A stretch of DNA of 64,000 nt from Mesorhizobium loti (GTDB lineage Bacteria; Pseudomonadota; Alphaproteobacteria; Rhizobiales; Rhizobiaceae): contig NZ_QGGH01000002.1 in assembly GCF_003148495.1 (NCBI RefSeq), positions 1 through 64,000 on the forward strand, given 5' to 3'. The notes under the pieces are model-generated. The model had not been told where the DNA came from and did not search any database. It saw nothing but the letters and a program-made list of their open reading frames with translations. A program made the translations under genes and the position numbers. Of the stretch, positions 38,321 through 48,118 are shown piece after piece (position 1 is the stretch's first letter; every line of letters starts with the position of its first letter).

Positions 38321-39406
38321 ATGGAACGTCGGATGATCGCTCCTTGTTTTATGGACGATACGCTTGAATGCCTTCGCCGCCACAACGTGCCGGTCGAGCC
38401 GCTGCTGGCGCAGGTGGGGCTGCCGCCAGTCATTTCCGAACCGATCTCCGCGCAGCAATACGGCGCCCTTTGGCATGCCGTGGCCGAGACCATGGATGAC
38501 GAATTTTTCGGCGAAGGAGCCCGACCGATGCGAGCGGGCAGTTTTGCGCTGCTATGTCATGCGCTCCTGACGACCGAAACGCTGGAGCATGCGTTGCGGC
38601 GAGGCCTGCGTTTCCTGCGTGTGGTCCTTGACGATCCTCATGGTGAACTGGTTGTCAGGGACGGACTTGCCGAGGTCACCTTGAAGGATGCCGGTCCGCT
38701 GCGCTCCGCCTTTGCCTATCGTACATTCTGGATCATCGTCCATGGCGTGAACTGCTGGCTGGTGGGCCGGCGCCTTCCGATCCGCTGGGTCGATTTCAAA
38801 TGCCCTGCGCCACCCACGGGAACCGACTACCGCCTGTTTTTCGGCGCACCGGTGCGGTTCGATCAGCCGGAAAGCCGGCTTGTCTTCGATGCCGACTTTC
38901 TGAAGCTGCCGACTATCAGGGATGCGGGCGCATTGCGGGAATTTCTGCGCCAGGCGCCAGCCAACATTCTGGTGCGGTATCGCCATGATGCAGGGCTCTC
39001 CGCCGCCATTCGCGGGCGTCTTCACATGACGGTTCCGTCCGCGTGGCCAAGTTTCGGAACACTCGCTGCGGGAATGCGCATGCAAGCACCGACCTTGCGC
39101 CGCCGATTGCAGTCGGAGGGGCAGACCTATCGTTCCATCAAGGACGAAATGCGCAGAGCCTTGGCGATGGAAGCCCTGCTTGGCGGCAGCCGAAGCGTGG
39201 CCGACCTATCGGCCGATATCGGTTTTTCCGAACCAAGTGCCTTTCATCGGGCATTTCACAAATGGACCGGCAAAAGCCCCGCATCGTTTCGCCGAGAGGC
39301 CGCATCGAGGCTCACTGCACAGGACCGCGCGCCCGCAACGTCGGCGGGGCCGCAAGCACAGCGCGCATCGAATGGCAAACATTGCAAAATCGATCACCAA
39401 ATCTGA
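38321..39406 (+). CDS. AraC-family regulator with N-terminal effector domain
   Basis: A 361-residue regulator: residues 20-220 match the arabinose-binding-type N-terminal domain of OruR/ArgR-like AraC proteins, and residues 240-330 form the double helix-turn-helix (VADLSADIGFSEPSAFHRAFHKWTGKSPASFRR). A GGGGAG site precedes the ATG, about 20 bases after the ligase stop. The island thus has two regulators, this and the LysR at 30443; it may add a second inducer or control the SDR-thiolase part. Confidence 0.85.
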   Translation: MERRMIAPCFMDDTLECLRRHNVPVEPLLAQVGLPPVISEPISAQQYGALWHAVAETMDDEFFGEGARPMRAGSFALLCHALLTTETLEHALRRGLRFLRVVLDDPHGELVVRDGLAEVTLKDAGPLRSAFAYRTFWIIVHGVNCWLVGRRLPIRWVDFKCPAPPTGTDYRLFFGAPVRFDQPESRLVFDADFLKLPTIRDAGALREFLRQAPANILVRYRHDAGLSAAIRGRLHMTVPSAWPSFGTLAAGMRMQAPTLRRRLQSEGQTYRSIKDEMRRALAMEALLGGSRSVADLSADIGFSEPSAFHRAFHKWTGKSPASFRREAASRLTAQDRAPATSAGPQAQRASNGKHCKIDHQI

Positions 39407-39481
39407 GCGCCTCGGTCATCGTATGCCACTTTGCTCCGTTGCAACATGTTCGGGCGAGGAATTCTCGCGCGGACATGAACA

Positions 39482-40249
39482 ATGCGGATCAAGGATAAAG
39501 TTTTTTTGGTCACCGGCGCGGGCTCCGGGTTGGGAGCGGCGGTCGCGCGCATGTTCGCGGCTGAGGGCGCTAACGTTCTTGCCATCGATTTAAACGCCGC
39601 GGCCGGCGAAAAAGTCGCCGCGGAACTGGGTAGCGCTGTGCGCTTTCACCGTGCCGACGTCACCAGCGAAGCCGACGGCATTGCCGCGGTGGATCTTGCC
39701 ACGAAGATGTTTGGGCGCATCCACGGACTGGTGAATTGCGCGGGTATCGCGCCGGGTGAAAAGGTCCTGGGGCGGGACAAGCTTCACAGCCTCGAAAGCT
39801 TTGCGCGCACGATTGCCGTCAATCTTGTCGGCACCTTCAACATGTTGCGACTTGTCGCCGACCGGATCGTGAAGGGAGAGCCCGACGCCGGCGGCGAGCG
39901 CGGGGTTATTGTCAACACCGCCTCTATTGCAGCGTTCGACGGACAAATAGGCCAGGCAGCCTATGCCGCCTCAAAGGGTGGCATCGCCGCGCTCACGCTT
40001 CCTGTGGCACGGGAACTCGCTCGCTATGGCGTGCGCGTGGCCACCATAGCACCCGGCATCTTTGAAACACCGATGATGGCCGCCATGTCGCAGGAAGTCC
40101 GGGATGCTCTCGGCGCGAGCGTGCCGTTTCCGCCGCGTCTTGGCCGTCCAGATGAATACGCCAGCCTGGTGAAGCACATCTGCGAGAACACGATGCTGAA
40201 TGGCGAGGTCATCCGCCTCGACGGCGCGCTGCGCATGGCGCCGCGCTGA
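39482..40249 (+). CDS. SDR, type II 3-hydroxyacyl-CoA dehydrogenase-like
   Basis: A 255-residue short-chain dehydrogenase with [12 protein letters not shown] (NAD site), NCAGIAP, Ser in [11 protein letters not shown] and catalytic YAASK. The insertion around [27 protein letters not shown] is characteristic of the HSD17B10 / type II L-3-hydroxyacyl-CoA dehydrogenase branch. It would oxidise (S)-3-hydroxybutyryl-CoA to acetoacetyl-CoA, matching the S-stereochemistry known for Asp117-type mutases. It sits next to the thiolase gene, 25 bases on. Confidence 0.82.
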   Translation: MRIKDKVFLVTGAGSGLGAAVARMFAAEGANVLAIDLNAAAGEKVAAELGSAVRFHRADVTSEADGIAAVDLATKMFGRIHGLVNCAGIAPGEKVLGRDKLHSLESFARTIAVNLVGTFNMLRLVADRIVKGEPDAGGERGVIVNTASIAAFDGQIGQAAYAASKGGIAALTLPVARELARYGVRVATIAPGIFETPMMAAMSQEVRDALGASVPFPPRLGRPDEYASLVKHICENTMLNGEVIRLDGALRMAPR

Positions 40250-40274
40250 GTGTACGGGCAGGAGGGCAAGCCGC

Positions 40275-41465
40275 GTGAGCACTCATGACCCAGTGGTAAT
40301 CGTCGGGACCGCAAGGACACCGATTGGCGCCTTCCAAGGGAACTTCAAGGACGTCACCGCCGTAGGACTTGGCGCGGTCGCCGTCCGCGCAGCCTTGGAG
40401 CGGTCCGGGGTCGAAATGGATCTCGTTGATGAGGTCCTGCTTGGATGCGTTCTGACCGCGGGTCAGGGACAGGCACCAGCGCGCCAGGCAACCCTGGAAG
40501 CAGGCTTGCCGTTGGGCGTTGGCGCCACGACCGTAAACAAGATGTGCGGGTCCGGCATGGTGTCGGTCATGCTTGCCCACGGCCTGATTGTGGCGGGGGC
40601 CGGTGCCGTGGTCGTCGCAGGCGGCATGGAGAGCATGACCAATGCGCCTTATCTGCTCGACCGTGCCCGCCCCGGCTATCGTATGGGGCACGGTAAGATC
40701 ATCGACCATATGTTCCTTGATGGCCTGGAGGATGCCTATGACAAAGGGCGTCTCATGGGAACCTTTGCCGAAGATTGCGCCGAGGCCTACCAATTTACCC
40801 GCGACGCTCAGGACGCATTTGCCCTCCGCTCTCTTGAGAAGGCTCGCAAGGCCATCAGCGACGGCAGCTTTCTTGAAGAGATTGTCCCCATTGCTGTGAC
40901 GGAGGGAAAGGCCGAGCGGTCCGTCGGTGAGGACGAACAGCCGGGAAAGGCTCGGACGGACAAAATTCCAATCCTGAGGCCTGCCTTCCGGGAGGGCGGC
41001 ACGCTAACGGCGGCGAATTCTTCGTCGATCTCGGACGGCGCGGCAGCACTCGTCCTCATGCGCCGTTCGCAGGCTGACAAAAGGGGTCTTACCCCGCTTG
41101 CGGCGATCCGCGGTCATGCCACGCACGCGCAGGCCGCCAATCTCTTCACGACCGCGCCTATTGGGGCCATCCGAAAGCTCCGCGACAGGATCAATTGGGA
41201 TCTCAAGGATGTGGATCTCTTTGAGATCAATGAGGCTTTCGCGGTGGTGCCCATGGCAGCGATGCGCGACCTCGATCTGCCACCGGATAAAGTGAATGCC
41301 CATGGCGGCGCCTGTGCGCTCGGCCATCCGATCGGCGCTTCGGGCGCCCGTATCATCGTCACGCTGGTTTCGGCCCTCCGAAAACATCGTCTGCGACGAG
41401 GGATCGCATCCGTCTGCATCGGTGGCGGCGAAGCCACCGCCCTGGCGGTGGAACTCATGTCTTGA
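40275..41465 (+). CDS. Acetyl-CoA acetyltransferase (thiolase, GTG start)
   Basis: A 396-residue thiolase with nucleophile Cys91 in KMCGSGM, the NEAFAVVPM motif and the C-terminal GGACALGHPIGASGAR containing the His and second Cys. GTG 40275, eight bases after AGGAGGG, sets the start; the open frame from 40200 is 25 codons too long. It cleaves acetoacetyl-CoA to two acetyl-CoA, the last step of the proposed route. Confidence 0.92.
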   Translation: MSTHDPVVIVGTARTPIGAFQGNFKDVTAVGLGAVAVRAALERSGVEMDLVDEVLLGCVLTAGQGQAPARQATLEAGLPLGVGATTVNKMCGSGMVSVMLAHGLIVAGAGAVVVAGGMESMTNAPYLLDRARPGYRMGHGKIIDHMFLDGLEDAYDKGRLMGTFAEDCAEAYQFTRDAQDAFALRSLEKARKAISDGSFLEEIVPIAVTEGKAERSVGEDEQPGKARTDKIPILRPAFREGGTLTAANSSSISDGAAALVLMRRSQADKRGLTPLAAIRGHATHAQAANLFTTAPIGAIRKLRDRINWDLKDVDLFEINEAFAVVPMAAMRDLDLPPDKVNAHGGACALGHPIGASGARIIVTLVSALRKHRLRRGIASVCIGGGEATALAVELMS

Positions 41466-41601
41466 ACGACCCGGAGAGCTATTGGCGTCGCAGAACAGTG
41501 AACAGCGGCGGCGCTGATCTCGATCCGTCAGCTTCATGCGCCAGACGTGGGTATCGCATGAGGCATCACCAACGCCCACGATGCTTAATGGGAGCCATCA
41601 C

Positions 41602-42720
41602 ATGAAGAAAGCACTCTTGCCCGCGCTTGCCATGACCGCGCTCGTCGCGTTCGGCGGCAACGCCTTCGCTGACATTCTGATCGGCGTTGCCGGCCCGATT
41701 ACCGGACCGAACGCCGCCTTTGGCGCGCAGTTCCAAAAAGGTGCCGAACAGGCGGCCGCCGATATCAATGCCGCCGGCGGTATTCTCGGCCAGCAGATCA
41801 AGATCGAGGTCGGGGACGATGTCTCCGATCCGAAACAGGGTATCTCGGTCGCCAACAAGTTCGTCGGTGACGGGGTCAAGTTCGTGGTCGGCCACTTCAA
41901 CTCGGGAGTCTCGATCCCGGCATCGGAGGTCTATGCGGAGAACGGTGTGCTCGAGATCAGTCCCGCGTCCACCAACCCACAGTTCACCGAGCGCGGCCTG
42001 TGGAACACATTCCGCACCTGCGGCCGCGACGACCAGCAGGGCAAGGTGGCCGGCGGCTACATTGCGGCAAACTTCAAGGATGCCAAAATTGCCATCGTCC
42101 ACGACAAGACGCCCTACGGGCAAGGACTCGTCGACGTAACGAAAGGCGTGTTGAACGCCAACGGGATCAAGGAAGTACTCTATGAAGGTATCAATATCGG
42201 AGACAAGGACTTCTCGGCGCTGATCGCCAAAATGAAGGAGGCCGGCGTTACGTTGATCTACTTCGGTGGCTTGCACACTGAGGCCGGCCTGATCATGCGC
42301 CAGTCAGCTGATCAGGGTCTGAAGGCAACACTGTTCTCAGGCGACGGCATGGTGTCGAACGAACTCGCCGCGATCGCCGGGGACGCCGTGATCGGCACAC
42401 TCAACACCTTCGGCCCGGATCCACGCAAGAACCCGGCCGCCAAGGGTATCGTCGAGAAATTCCGCGCTGCCGGCTTCGAGCCTGAAGCTTATACGCTGTA
42501 CTCCTACGCCGCGGTCCAGGTTCTCGCCGCCGCAATCGCCAAAACCGGCTCCGCTGACGACGCGACGAAGGTAGCCGACGCCATCAAAGCGAACGGTCCG
42601 TTCAAGACCGCCATCGGCGATTTTGGCTACGACGCCAAGGGCGATCCGACGCGTCCGGACTACGTCATCTATGAATGGAAGAAAGGTGAGGACGGAAAAC
42701 CCACCTATTTCGAAAAGTAA
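41602..42720 (+). CDS. Branched-chain amino acid-type ABC binding protein (orphan)
   Basis: A 372-residue LivK/LivJ-type periplasmic binding protein: Sec signal peptide (1-22, ending in AFA), then [26 protein letters not shown] and the usual [15 protein letters not shown] region. GGGAG precedes ATG 41602. No liv permease or ATPase gene follows; the next gene is convergent. It may feed a transporter encoded elsewhere and supply 2-aminoisobutyrate or 2-hydroxyisobutyrate to this island, which is inference from position. Confidence 0.87.
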   Translation: MKKALLPALAMTALVAFGGNAFADILIGVAGPITGPNAAFGAQFQKGAEQAAADINAAGGILGQQIKIEVGDDVSDPKQGISVANKFVGDGVKFVVGHFNSGVSIPASEVYAENGVLEISPASTNPQFTERGLWNTFRTCGRDDQQGKVAGGYIAANFKDAKIAIVHDKTPYGQGLVDVTKGVLNANGIKEVLYEGINIGDKDFSALIAKMKEAGVTLIYFGGLHTEAGLIMRQSADQGLKATLFSGDGMVSNELAAIAGDAVIGTLNTFGPDPRKNPAAKGIVEKFRAAGFEPEAYTLYSYAAVQVLAAAIAKTGSADDATKVADAIKANGPFKTAIGDFGYDAKGDPTRPDYVIYEWKKGEDGKPTYFEK

Positions 42721-42748
42721 GAACTCGGGATCCAATGATCATTTCTAG

Positions 42749-42776
42749 AGATGCCCGGTGTCATAGCCGGGCATCT
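42749..42776. terminator. Hairpin terminator between convergent genes
   Basis: AGATGCCCGG, loop TGTCATAG, CCGGGCATCT: a perfect 10-bp stem located 28 bases after the binding-protein stop and 58 bases beyond the M81 peptidase stop on the other strand. The T-run is poor on both sides, but the position between convergent genes fits a shared terminator. Confidence 0.65.
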
Positions 42777-42834
42777 TGTGGATGGGATCAACCCGGAAGA
42801 GTCCCGAGCAAGCGCATGCAGCCGGTTGGTGCCG

Positions 42835-44313
42835 TCATTCCCGATCGAGTGGAAAGATCGGCCGCGGTACATTCCGGTACGGCATCCGCTCGTAGCGAGG
42901 CGTACAAAGCGCGCCACTGTCGCAGACGATGATCTTGCCGGCAATCTGCGCGAACGCGGCACGGAAGTGCTGCATGGATTTCAATGCGACCACCCGCTTT
43001 GCCGCCGGGTCGATGCCGAATGCCCTGAACTGCTGGAGGTCCAGCATCTGCTGGGCGATGGTCACGACCAGGATTTCGATGCCGTGGACGCGCAGCACCG
43101 CGCTTGGACCGAAGTTGCCGGGAAGTCCGCCGATCATCGGCCCGTCTCCGACGAAGTGGCCATCGCTCAGCGCCACGATTTCGACATTGAGCTCGAGCGG
43201 ACCGCCGCCGAAGCGGGCGTCGGTCTTGCCGCCGAGCGCGATCTCAACGCGTTCGCCAACGGCCGACCCATGCAAGGCCGCCGCAGCCTCGCCATCGACC
43301 ATCGGACCGAAGCAGGCGTCGGTCACGCCGGCATCGAGCATCGCCTTCAGCAGATTGGTCGAGTCGCCATAGCCTCCACCACCGGGATTGTCGGCATAGT
43401 CGGCGATGACAAGCGGGCCATCGTCTGACTTGTATGCCACGGCGACGGCTGCCGCCGTTTCGACGCTGACATACTCGTTCAGCACCTCGTGGCGTCTGTC
43501 CCAGATGTCGTCGGCGATCGTTTCGGCAAAGGCCTGGTGCGCATCGAAATCGCCCTGGCCGGTGACCAGAACGGTCGGCCCGACCTCGGCAATATCGGCG
43601 CTGGCGAAGCCGCCATTGATGCTGACGGCAAACACGTCGGCTTGTGCTTCGTAGGCTCGCGCCGATGCGAGCCGCTCGAGCATCGGACCGATGTCGGTGC
43701 GCCCGCCATTGACCTCCTCAAGCATGGGTCGCCTCGCGCTGATCGTGCGCGGTTTGATCTCGCCGGCCATCGTGCGCTGCAGGATTTCGCCGGCCTGCCG
43801 GCCGATCTCGCGCATGTCGACATGAGGATAGGTCTTGAAAGCGACGATGATATCGGCGAGCTCGCACATCTGCCGGCTGACATTGGCGTGCGGGTCAAGC
43901 GTAATGGCAATCGGCACGGCCTGGCCGACCACGGCGCGCAGGCGCCGAAGCAGTTCGCCTTCGCCGTCCTCGCGAAAGTCGGGAACCATGGCGCCGTGCA
44001 GTCCAAGCAGAATCCCGTCGAAATTTCCAGGTTTCGCGGCAGCAATCAATGGTTCGCATAACCAGTCGAACGCAGCGCGCGTGACCCTGCCGCTTGGACC
44101 GGCGGCAGAACTCAACACATGCTCGACCTCCCAGCCATGAGCGCGTCCCACATCGAGGAAACCGGCAAGCTCGGTGTTGGCGTCGCGCCGCTGGGTAATG
44201 GCTTCCGCTCCCGTCAGAAAATAGCGGTCGCGGAACGCCTGCTCGTCGGTCGGATGACGGCTGAACGTGTTGGTCTCGTGGTAGATTTCCGCAGTCAGGA
44301 CTTTGAAGGTCAT
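42835..44313 (-). CDS. M81-family metallopeptidase (MlrC-like)
   Basis: A 492-residue protein of the MlrC family (first known from microcystin breakdown). It has the N-terminal AEIYHETNTFS, the central GLHGAMV and ITLDPHANVS zinc-site motifs, and ADNPGGGGYGDST and the C-terminal MlrC domain. It is the last gene of an operon that begins with an RpiR regulator and a complete dipeptide-type transporter, so it probably acts in the cytoplasm on the imported peptide or an unusual amide. Confidence 0.88.
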   Translation of the reverse strand: MTFKVLTAEIYHETNTFSRHPTDEQAFRDRYFLTGAEAITQRRDANTELAGFLDVGRAHGWEVEHVLSSAAGPSGRVTRAAFDWLCEPLIAAAKPGNFDGILLGLHGAMVPDFREDGEGELLRRLRAVVGQAVPIAITLDPHANVSRQMCELADIIVAFKTYPHVDMREIGRQAGEILQRTMAGEIKPRTISARRPMLEEVNGGRTDIGPMLERLASARAYEAQADVFAVSINGGFASADIAEVGPTVLVTGQGDFDAHQAFAETIADDIWDRRHEVLNEYVSVETAAAVAVAYKSDDGPLVIADYADNPGGGGYGDSTNLLKAMLDAGVTDACFGPMVDGEAAAALHGSAVGERVEIALGGKTDARFGGGPLELNVEIVALSDGHFVGDGPMIGGLPGNFGPSAVLRVHGIEILVVTIAQQMLDLQQFRAFGIDPAAKRVVALKSMQHFRAAFAQIAGKIIVCDSGALCTPRYERMPYRNVPRPIFPLDRE

Positions 44314-44380
44314 AAGTTACTCCAGGGATGCACAGATTCGGGCGCGGCAACCGCAAAGGGGCGGCAATTCGGCGCGTGGG

Positions 44381-45340
44381 TCAGTCCGGATGGTGGCAGG
44401 CTACGGCGTGGCCTCCTCCGGACGCGGCCAGAAGCGGCGTTTCCACCCGGCAGCGTTCACTCGCCCTTGGGCAGCGCGCCGCGAAGGCGCAGCCCGGTCC
44501 AAGATCGAACGGGCTCGGCACCTCTCCGGCCAGGGGCTGGATGCGGCGACGCAGCTTCGGATCGGGCTGGAACGTGCTGTCGAGCAGCGTTCTGGTATAG
44601 GGATGGCGTGCCGGCGCGTCGGTATTGGGCAACGCCTCGACGACGCGGCCGAGATACATCACCAGCACTTCGTCGCAGAAATACTTTACCAGCGCGAGGT
44701 CATGGGAAATGAACAGGTAGGTCAGGCCCATTTCTTCCTGCAGCCGTTCGAGCAGGCCAACGATCTGGGCCTGGATCGAGACGTCCAGCGAGGCCGTCGG
44801 CTCGTCCAGCACCAGAAGTGCGGGCTTCAGCGCAAGCGCACGGGCGATGCCGATGCGCTGCTTCTGGCCGCCCGACAGCTGATGCGGGTAGCTCGATGCT
44901 GTCTGAGGGTTGAGCCCGACCATGGTCAGCAATCCGCTGATCATGTCGGATCTCGCGGCTGACGAAAGGCGTACCCCCTGGATCTGGAACGGCTCCATCA
45001 CCGCGTCGGCAACGGTGTAGCGGGGGTCGATCGCCGAATAGGGGTCCTGGAACACCATCTGCATGCGTGCGCGCAGACGGCGCATCTCGCGCGGGCGCTG
45101 CTTCAGCAAATCCAGCCCATCGAAACGGACCGCACCGCTCGATGGTTCGATCAGGCGCAGGATGAGGCGCGCGAGCGTGGACTTTCCACAGCCAGATTCA
45201 CCGACGACGCCGACAACCCGGCCCTTCGTCATCCGGAACGACACATCGTTGACCGCGTACATCGAGCGGGCCGCGCCGAACAGGCCGCGCTTGCTGGTGT
45301 ATCGTTTGGACAGCCTGCTGACTTCCAGGAACTCGCTCAT
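44381..45340 (-). CDS. Dipeptide/oligopeptide ABC transporter, ATPase (DppF-like)
   Basis: A 319-residue ABC ATPase: Walker A GESGCGKST, signature LSGGQKQRIGIARAL, Walker B LLVLDEPTASLD and the C-terminal oligopeptide/dipeptide extension with Cys-containing CAFAARCPRASERC. ATG 45340 overlaps the stop of the partner ATPase gene. Functions as the second ATPase of the pair. Confidence 0.92.
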   Translation of the reverse strand: MSEFLEVSRLSKRYTSKRGLFGAARSMYAVNDVSFRMTKGRVVGVVGESGCGKSTLARLILRLIEPSSGAVRFDGLDLLKQRPREMRRLRARMQMVFQDPYSAIDPRYTVADAVMEPFQIQGVRLSSAARSDMISGLLTMVGLNPQTASSYPHQLSGGQKQRIGIARALALKPALLVLDEPTASLDVSIQAQIVGLLERLQEEMGLTYLFISHDLALVKYFCDEVLVMYLGRVVEALPNTDAPARHPYTRTLLDSTFQPDPKLRRRIQPLAGEVPSPFDLGPGCAFAARCPRASERCRVETPLLAASGGGHAVACHHPD

Positions 45341-46296
45341 CCGACCGCTCCGGCAAAATGGCATGCGGCCGCGCCATCACGGCTGGCTATGAAAGGTGGT
45401 GACACGGCAGCGCAGATTGCTTCGGCACGCGGGCAGCGCGGGTGAAAGCGGCAACCCTGCGGATAGTGGGCGACGCTTGGGACGGTACCCTCGATGCCCT
45501 TCAAGCGCTGTGCGCCCGCCAATCCGCGTGGGATGCAGCCGATCAGTGCCTTTGTATAGGGATGGCGCGGATCATCGAAAATCGCCGCGACCGTTCCATA
45601 TTCGACCGCGGTCCCGGCATACATCACCACGACCTTGTCGCAGGCTTGGGCAACAACGCTCATATCGTGGGTAATCAGCACCATGCTTAGACCGCGGTCG
45701 CGGATCAGGTCGCTCAGCAATCGGATGATCTGCGCCTGGACGGTGACGTCCAGCGCTGTGGTCGGTTCGTCGGCGATCAGCAGGTCAGGGTCGGCGGCAA
45801 GCGCCATGGCGATGACGATGCGCTGCTTCATGCCGCCGGACAATTGGTGGGGGTAAAGGTGATAGATGGAAGCCGGTTCCGGAATCCGCAGTTCGCCAAG
45901 CAGTTCGACGGTGCGGTTGCGTGCGGCGGATTTGTCCAGGCCAAGATGCAGCCGTGCCACGACATCGATCTGCGATCCGACCTTTTTCAGAGGATCGAGC
46001 GACGTCATCGGATTCTGCGTGATCAGGCCAATGCGGCCACCGCGCAGTTTCCGGTAGGCCGGTTCAGGCAAAGCGGTCAAATCGCTGCCGTCAAAGACCA
46101 CCGAGCCGCCGGTGATACGCCCGCCGATCAGCGGCAGCAGCCCCATGATGGCCATGGCGGTCAACGACTTTCCCGATCCGGATTCGCCAACCAGTCCCAG
46201 CGTCTCACCTTTCTCGAGCGAAAACGATACGCTGGACAATGGCGTGAGCGCGCCGATCGCAACGCGCAGAGCTTCCACTTTCAGGATCGTGCTCAT
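45337..46296 (-). CDS. Dipeptide/oligopeptide ABC transporter, ATPase (DppD-like)
   Basis: A 319-residue ABC ATPase with Walker [10 protein letters not shown], signature [15 protein letters not shown], Walker [13 protein letters not shown] and the C-terminal [14 protein letters not shown] segment. The start is ATG 46296, overlapping the stop of the permease gene; the open frame extending to 46782 is the complement side of the permease and is not coding. Confidence 0.92.
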   Translation of the reverse strand: MSTILKVEALRVAIGALTPLSSVSFSLEKGETLGLVGESGSGKSLTAMAIMGLLPLIGGRITGGSVVFDGSDLTALPEPAYRKLRGGRIGLITQNPMTSLDPLKKVGSQIDVVARLHLGLDKSAARNRTVELLGELRIPEPASIYHLYPHQLSGGMKQRIVIAMALAADPDLLIADEPTTALDVTVQAQIIRLLSDLIRDRGLSMVLITHDMSVVAQACDKVVVMYAGTAVEYGTVAAIFDDPRHPYTKALIGCIPRGLAGAQRLKGIEGTVPSVAHYPQGCRFHPRCPRAEAICAAVSPPFIASRDGAAACHFAGAVG

Positions 46297-47144
46297 GTTC
46301 CGCGCAGCCGTTCGCGGATGTCGAGGGCGCGGATCAACGCATCGCCGAACAGGTTGATGGCAATCACGGTTACGGCGACGACGAGACCGGGAAAGATGAT
46401 GACCCAGGGTGCCAGGAAAAGCTGCGCGGTGCCGCTGCTCATCATGGCACCCCAGCTTGGCGTGGGCGGCTGCGCGCCAAGGCCGAAGAAGCCGAGCGTC
46501 GCCTCCAGGATGATACCGTCGCCGATGGCGAGCATGCCGACCACAATGACTGGCGCAACGGCATTCGGCAGCAGGTGGCGCGATAGGATGTGGGCGGGCG
46601 TGGCACCCAGGTTGATGGTTGCCTCTATGAACGTCTCGCGCTTCAGCTGGACGATTTGCGCCCGGGTCAGCCGGGTGAATTGCGCCAGGTAGGCGACGGC
46701 TATGGCGAACATCGTGCTGGACAGGCCGGGGCCGATGATCGCCACCAGCATGAGCGCGATCAGGATGTCGGGAAACGACCATGTCAGATCGACGACCGTC
46801 ATCACGGCGCGTTCGAACAGGCCACCGAAATAGCCGGCGGCTGCGCCGAGCGCCATGCCGACGATCATCGAGAACCCGATGGCTGTTGCGCTGACCGACA
46901 GCGAGGTGCGCGCGCCGTACATGACGCGCGAGAGGACATCGCGGCCGAATTCATCGGTGCCCATCAGATGCGGCCAACCCGGCGCGGCGTTGCTGTTGGC
47001 CAGATCCTGGATGGTGACATCGAAGGGCGTGATCCACGGCGCCGTTAGCGCGACCACCAGGAGGATCAGGATATAGCCACCCGAAAACAGGCCGAGCGGC
47101 GTGGTGAAGGCGCGACCGACGCCGGATTGAGCCAATGCGTTCAT
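46293..47144 (-). CDS. Dipeptide/oligopeptide ABC transporter, permease (DppC-like)
   Basis: A 283-residue inner-membrane permease with the N-terminal OppC-type helix, MGTDEFGRDVLSRVMYGART and the EAA-type loop EATINLGATPAHILSRHLLPN. ATG 47144 overlaps the stop of the other permease gene by four bases. Confidence 0.92.
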   Translation of the reverse strand: MNALAQSGVGRAFTTPLGLFSGGYILILLVVALTAPWITPFDVTIQDLANSNAAPGWPHLMGTDEFGRDVLSRVMYGARTSLSVSATAIGFSMIVGMALGAAAGYFGGLFERAVMTVVDLTWSFPDILIALMLVAIIGPGLSSTMFAIAVAYLAQFTRLTRAQIVQLKRETFIEATINLGATPAHILSRHLLPNAVAPVIVVGMLAIGDGIILEATLGFFGLGAQPPTPSWGAMMSSGTAQLFLAPWVIIFPGLVVAVTVIAINLFGDALIRALDIRERLRGT

Positions 47145-48070
47145 GTGGTGGCCTCCCTGACACGAGGGTCCAGCGCGGCCTGGGCGACGTCGCCGATCAG
47201 CGTTCCGAGCATCACGGCAAGCGCCAGCATGAGCAGGCATCCCTGCACGACGGGATAATCGCGCTGACCGAGCGCACGGATAAGCAGGCTGCCGAGGCCG
47301 GGCCGGCCGAAAACGAATTCGACGGTCACCGCGCCGCCGAGGATCCAGCCAATGCGCAGGGCCAGGATCGTGACGACCGGCAGAAAGGCGTGCGGCAGCA
47401 GATGGCGAAACAGGATGGTTGAGCGGGACAGCCCCTTCGCGTGCAAAAGCGTGACAAAATCCTGGCGTGCGATCTCGACCAGCGCCACGCGGGTGACACG
47501 GGCCACCAGCGCGATGCCGCCGAAACCGATCGTGAGGACCGGAAGGACAAGAGCCGTCCAGGTCTTGGCGCCGGAGACCGGAAACCAGCCGAGCGTCACC
47601 GAAAACAGCAGGATCATCAGCAGCGCCAGCCAGAAGCTGGGCACCGTCGAACCGAGCAGGATGAAAGCCTTGACCACTTGTTCCACGACCGGGTTCTTGG
47701 CAACCGCGGAGACGGTGCCGGCGATCATGCCGACGATCGAAGAGAAGGCGAAAGCCAGGGCGCCAAGTGTCAGGCTGTAGGGCAGGTTCTGCCAGATCAG
47801 GGCCGAAACCGGGCGGCGCAGTACGATTGCCTCGCCGAAATCTCCGCTCAGGATGCTCCTTATCCATAGCAGGTATTGCTCGACCAGCGTCCGGTCGAGC
47901 CCGTATTTCACGGTCATTGCGAGCCGGTCCTCCGGAGACGAGCCGACGCGCATGAGGTTGTCGATCGGATCACCGGGAAGGAGATGAACGACCAGGAAGA
48001 TTACGACGGAAATTGAGAGGGACACCGGAATGAGCATCAGCAGACGTTGCAGCGTGTATTTGATGATCAT
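47141..48070 (-). CDS. Dipeptide/oligopeptide ABC transporter, permease (DppB-like)
   Basis: A 309-residue permease with six predicted helices, the DppB start (LQRLLMLIPVSLSISVVIF), LLPGDP and the coupling loop QDFVTLLHAKGLSRSTILFRHLLPH. GGAG precedes the ATG. It follows the binding-protein gene by 48 bases. Confidence 0.92.
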   Translation of the reverse strand: MIIKYTLQRLLMLIPVSLSISVVIFLVVHLLPGDPIDNLMRVGSSPEDRLAMTVKYGLDRTLVEQYLLWIRSILSGDFGEAIVLRRPVSALIWQNLPYSLTLGALAFAFSSIVGMIAGTVSAVAKNPVVEQVVKAFILLGSTVPSFWLALLMILLFSVTLGWFPVSGAKTWTALVLPVLTIGFGGIALVARVTRVALVEIARQDFVTLLHAKGLSRSTILFRHLLPHAFLPVVTILALRIGWILGGAVTVEFVFGRPGLGSLLIRALGQRDYPVVQGCLLMLALAVMLGTLIGDVAQAALDPRVREATT

Positions 48071-48118
48071 CCCGGCTCCTCCGGTGCTTCACTGTTGGTC
48101 AAGCGCCGGTAGCGCTGG

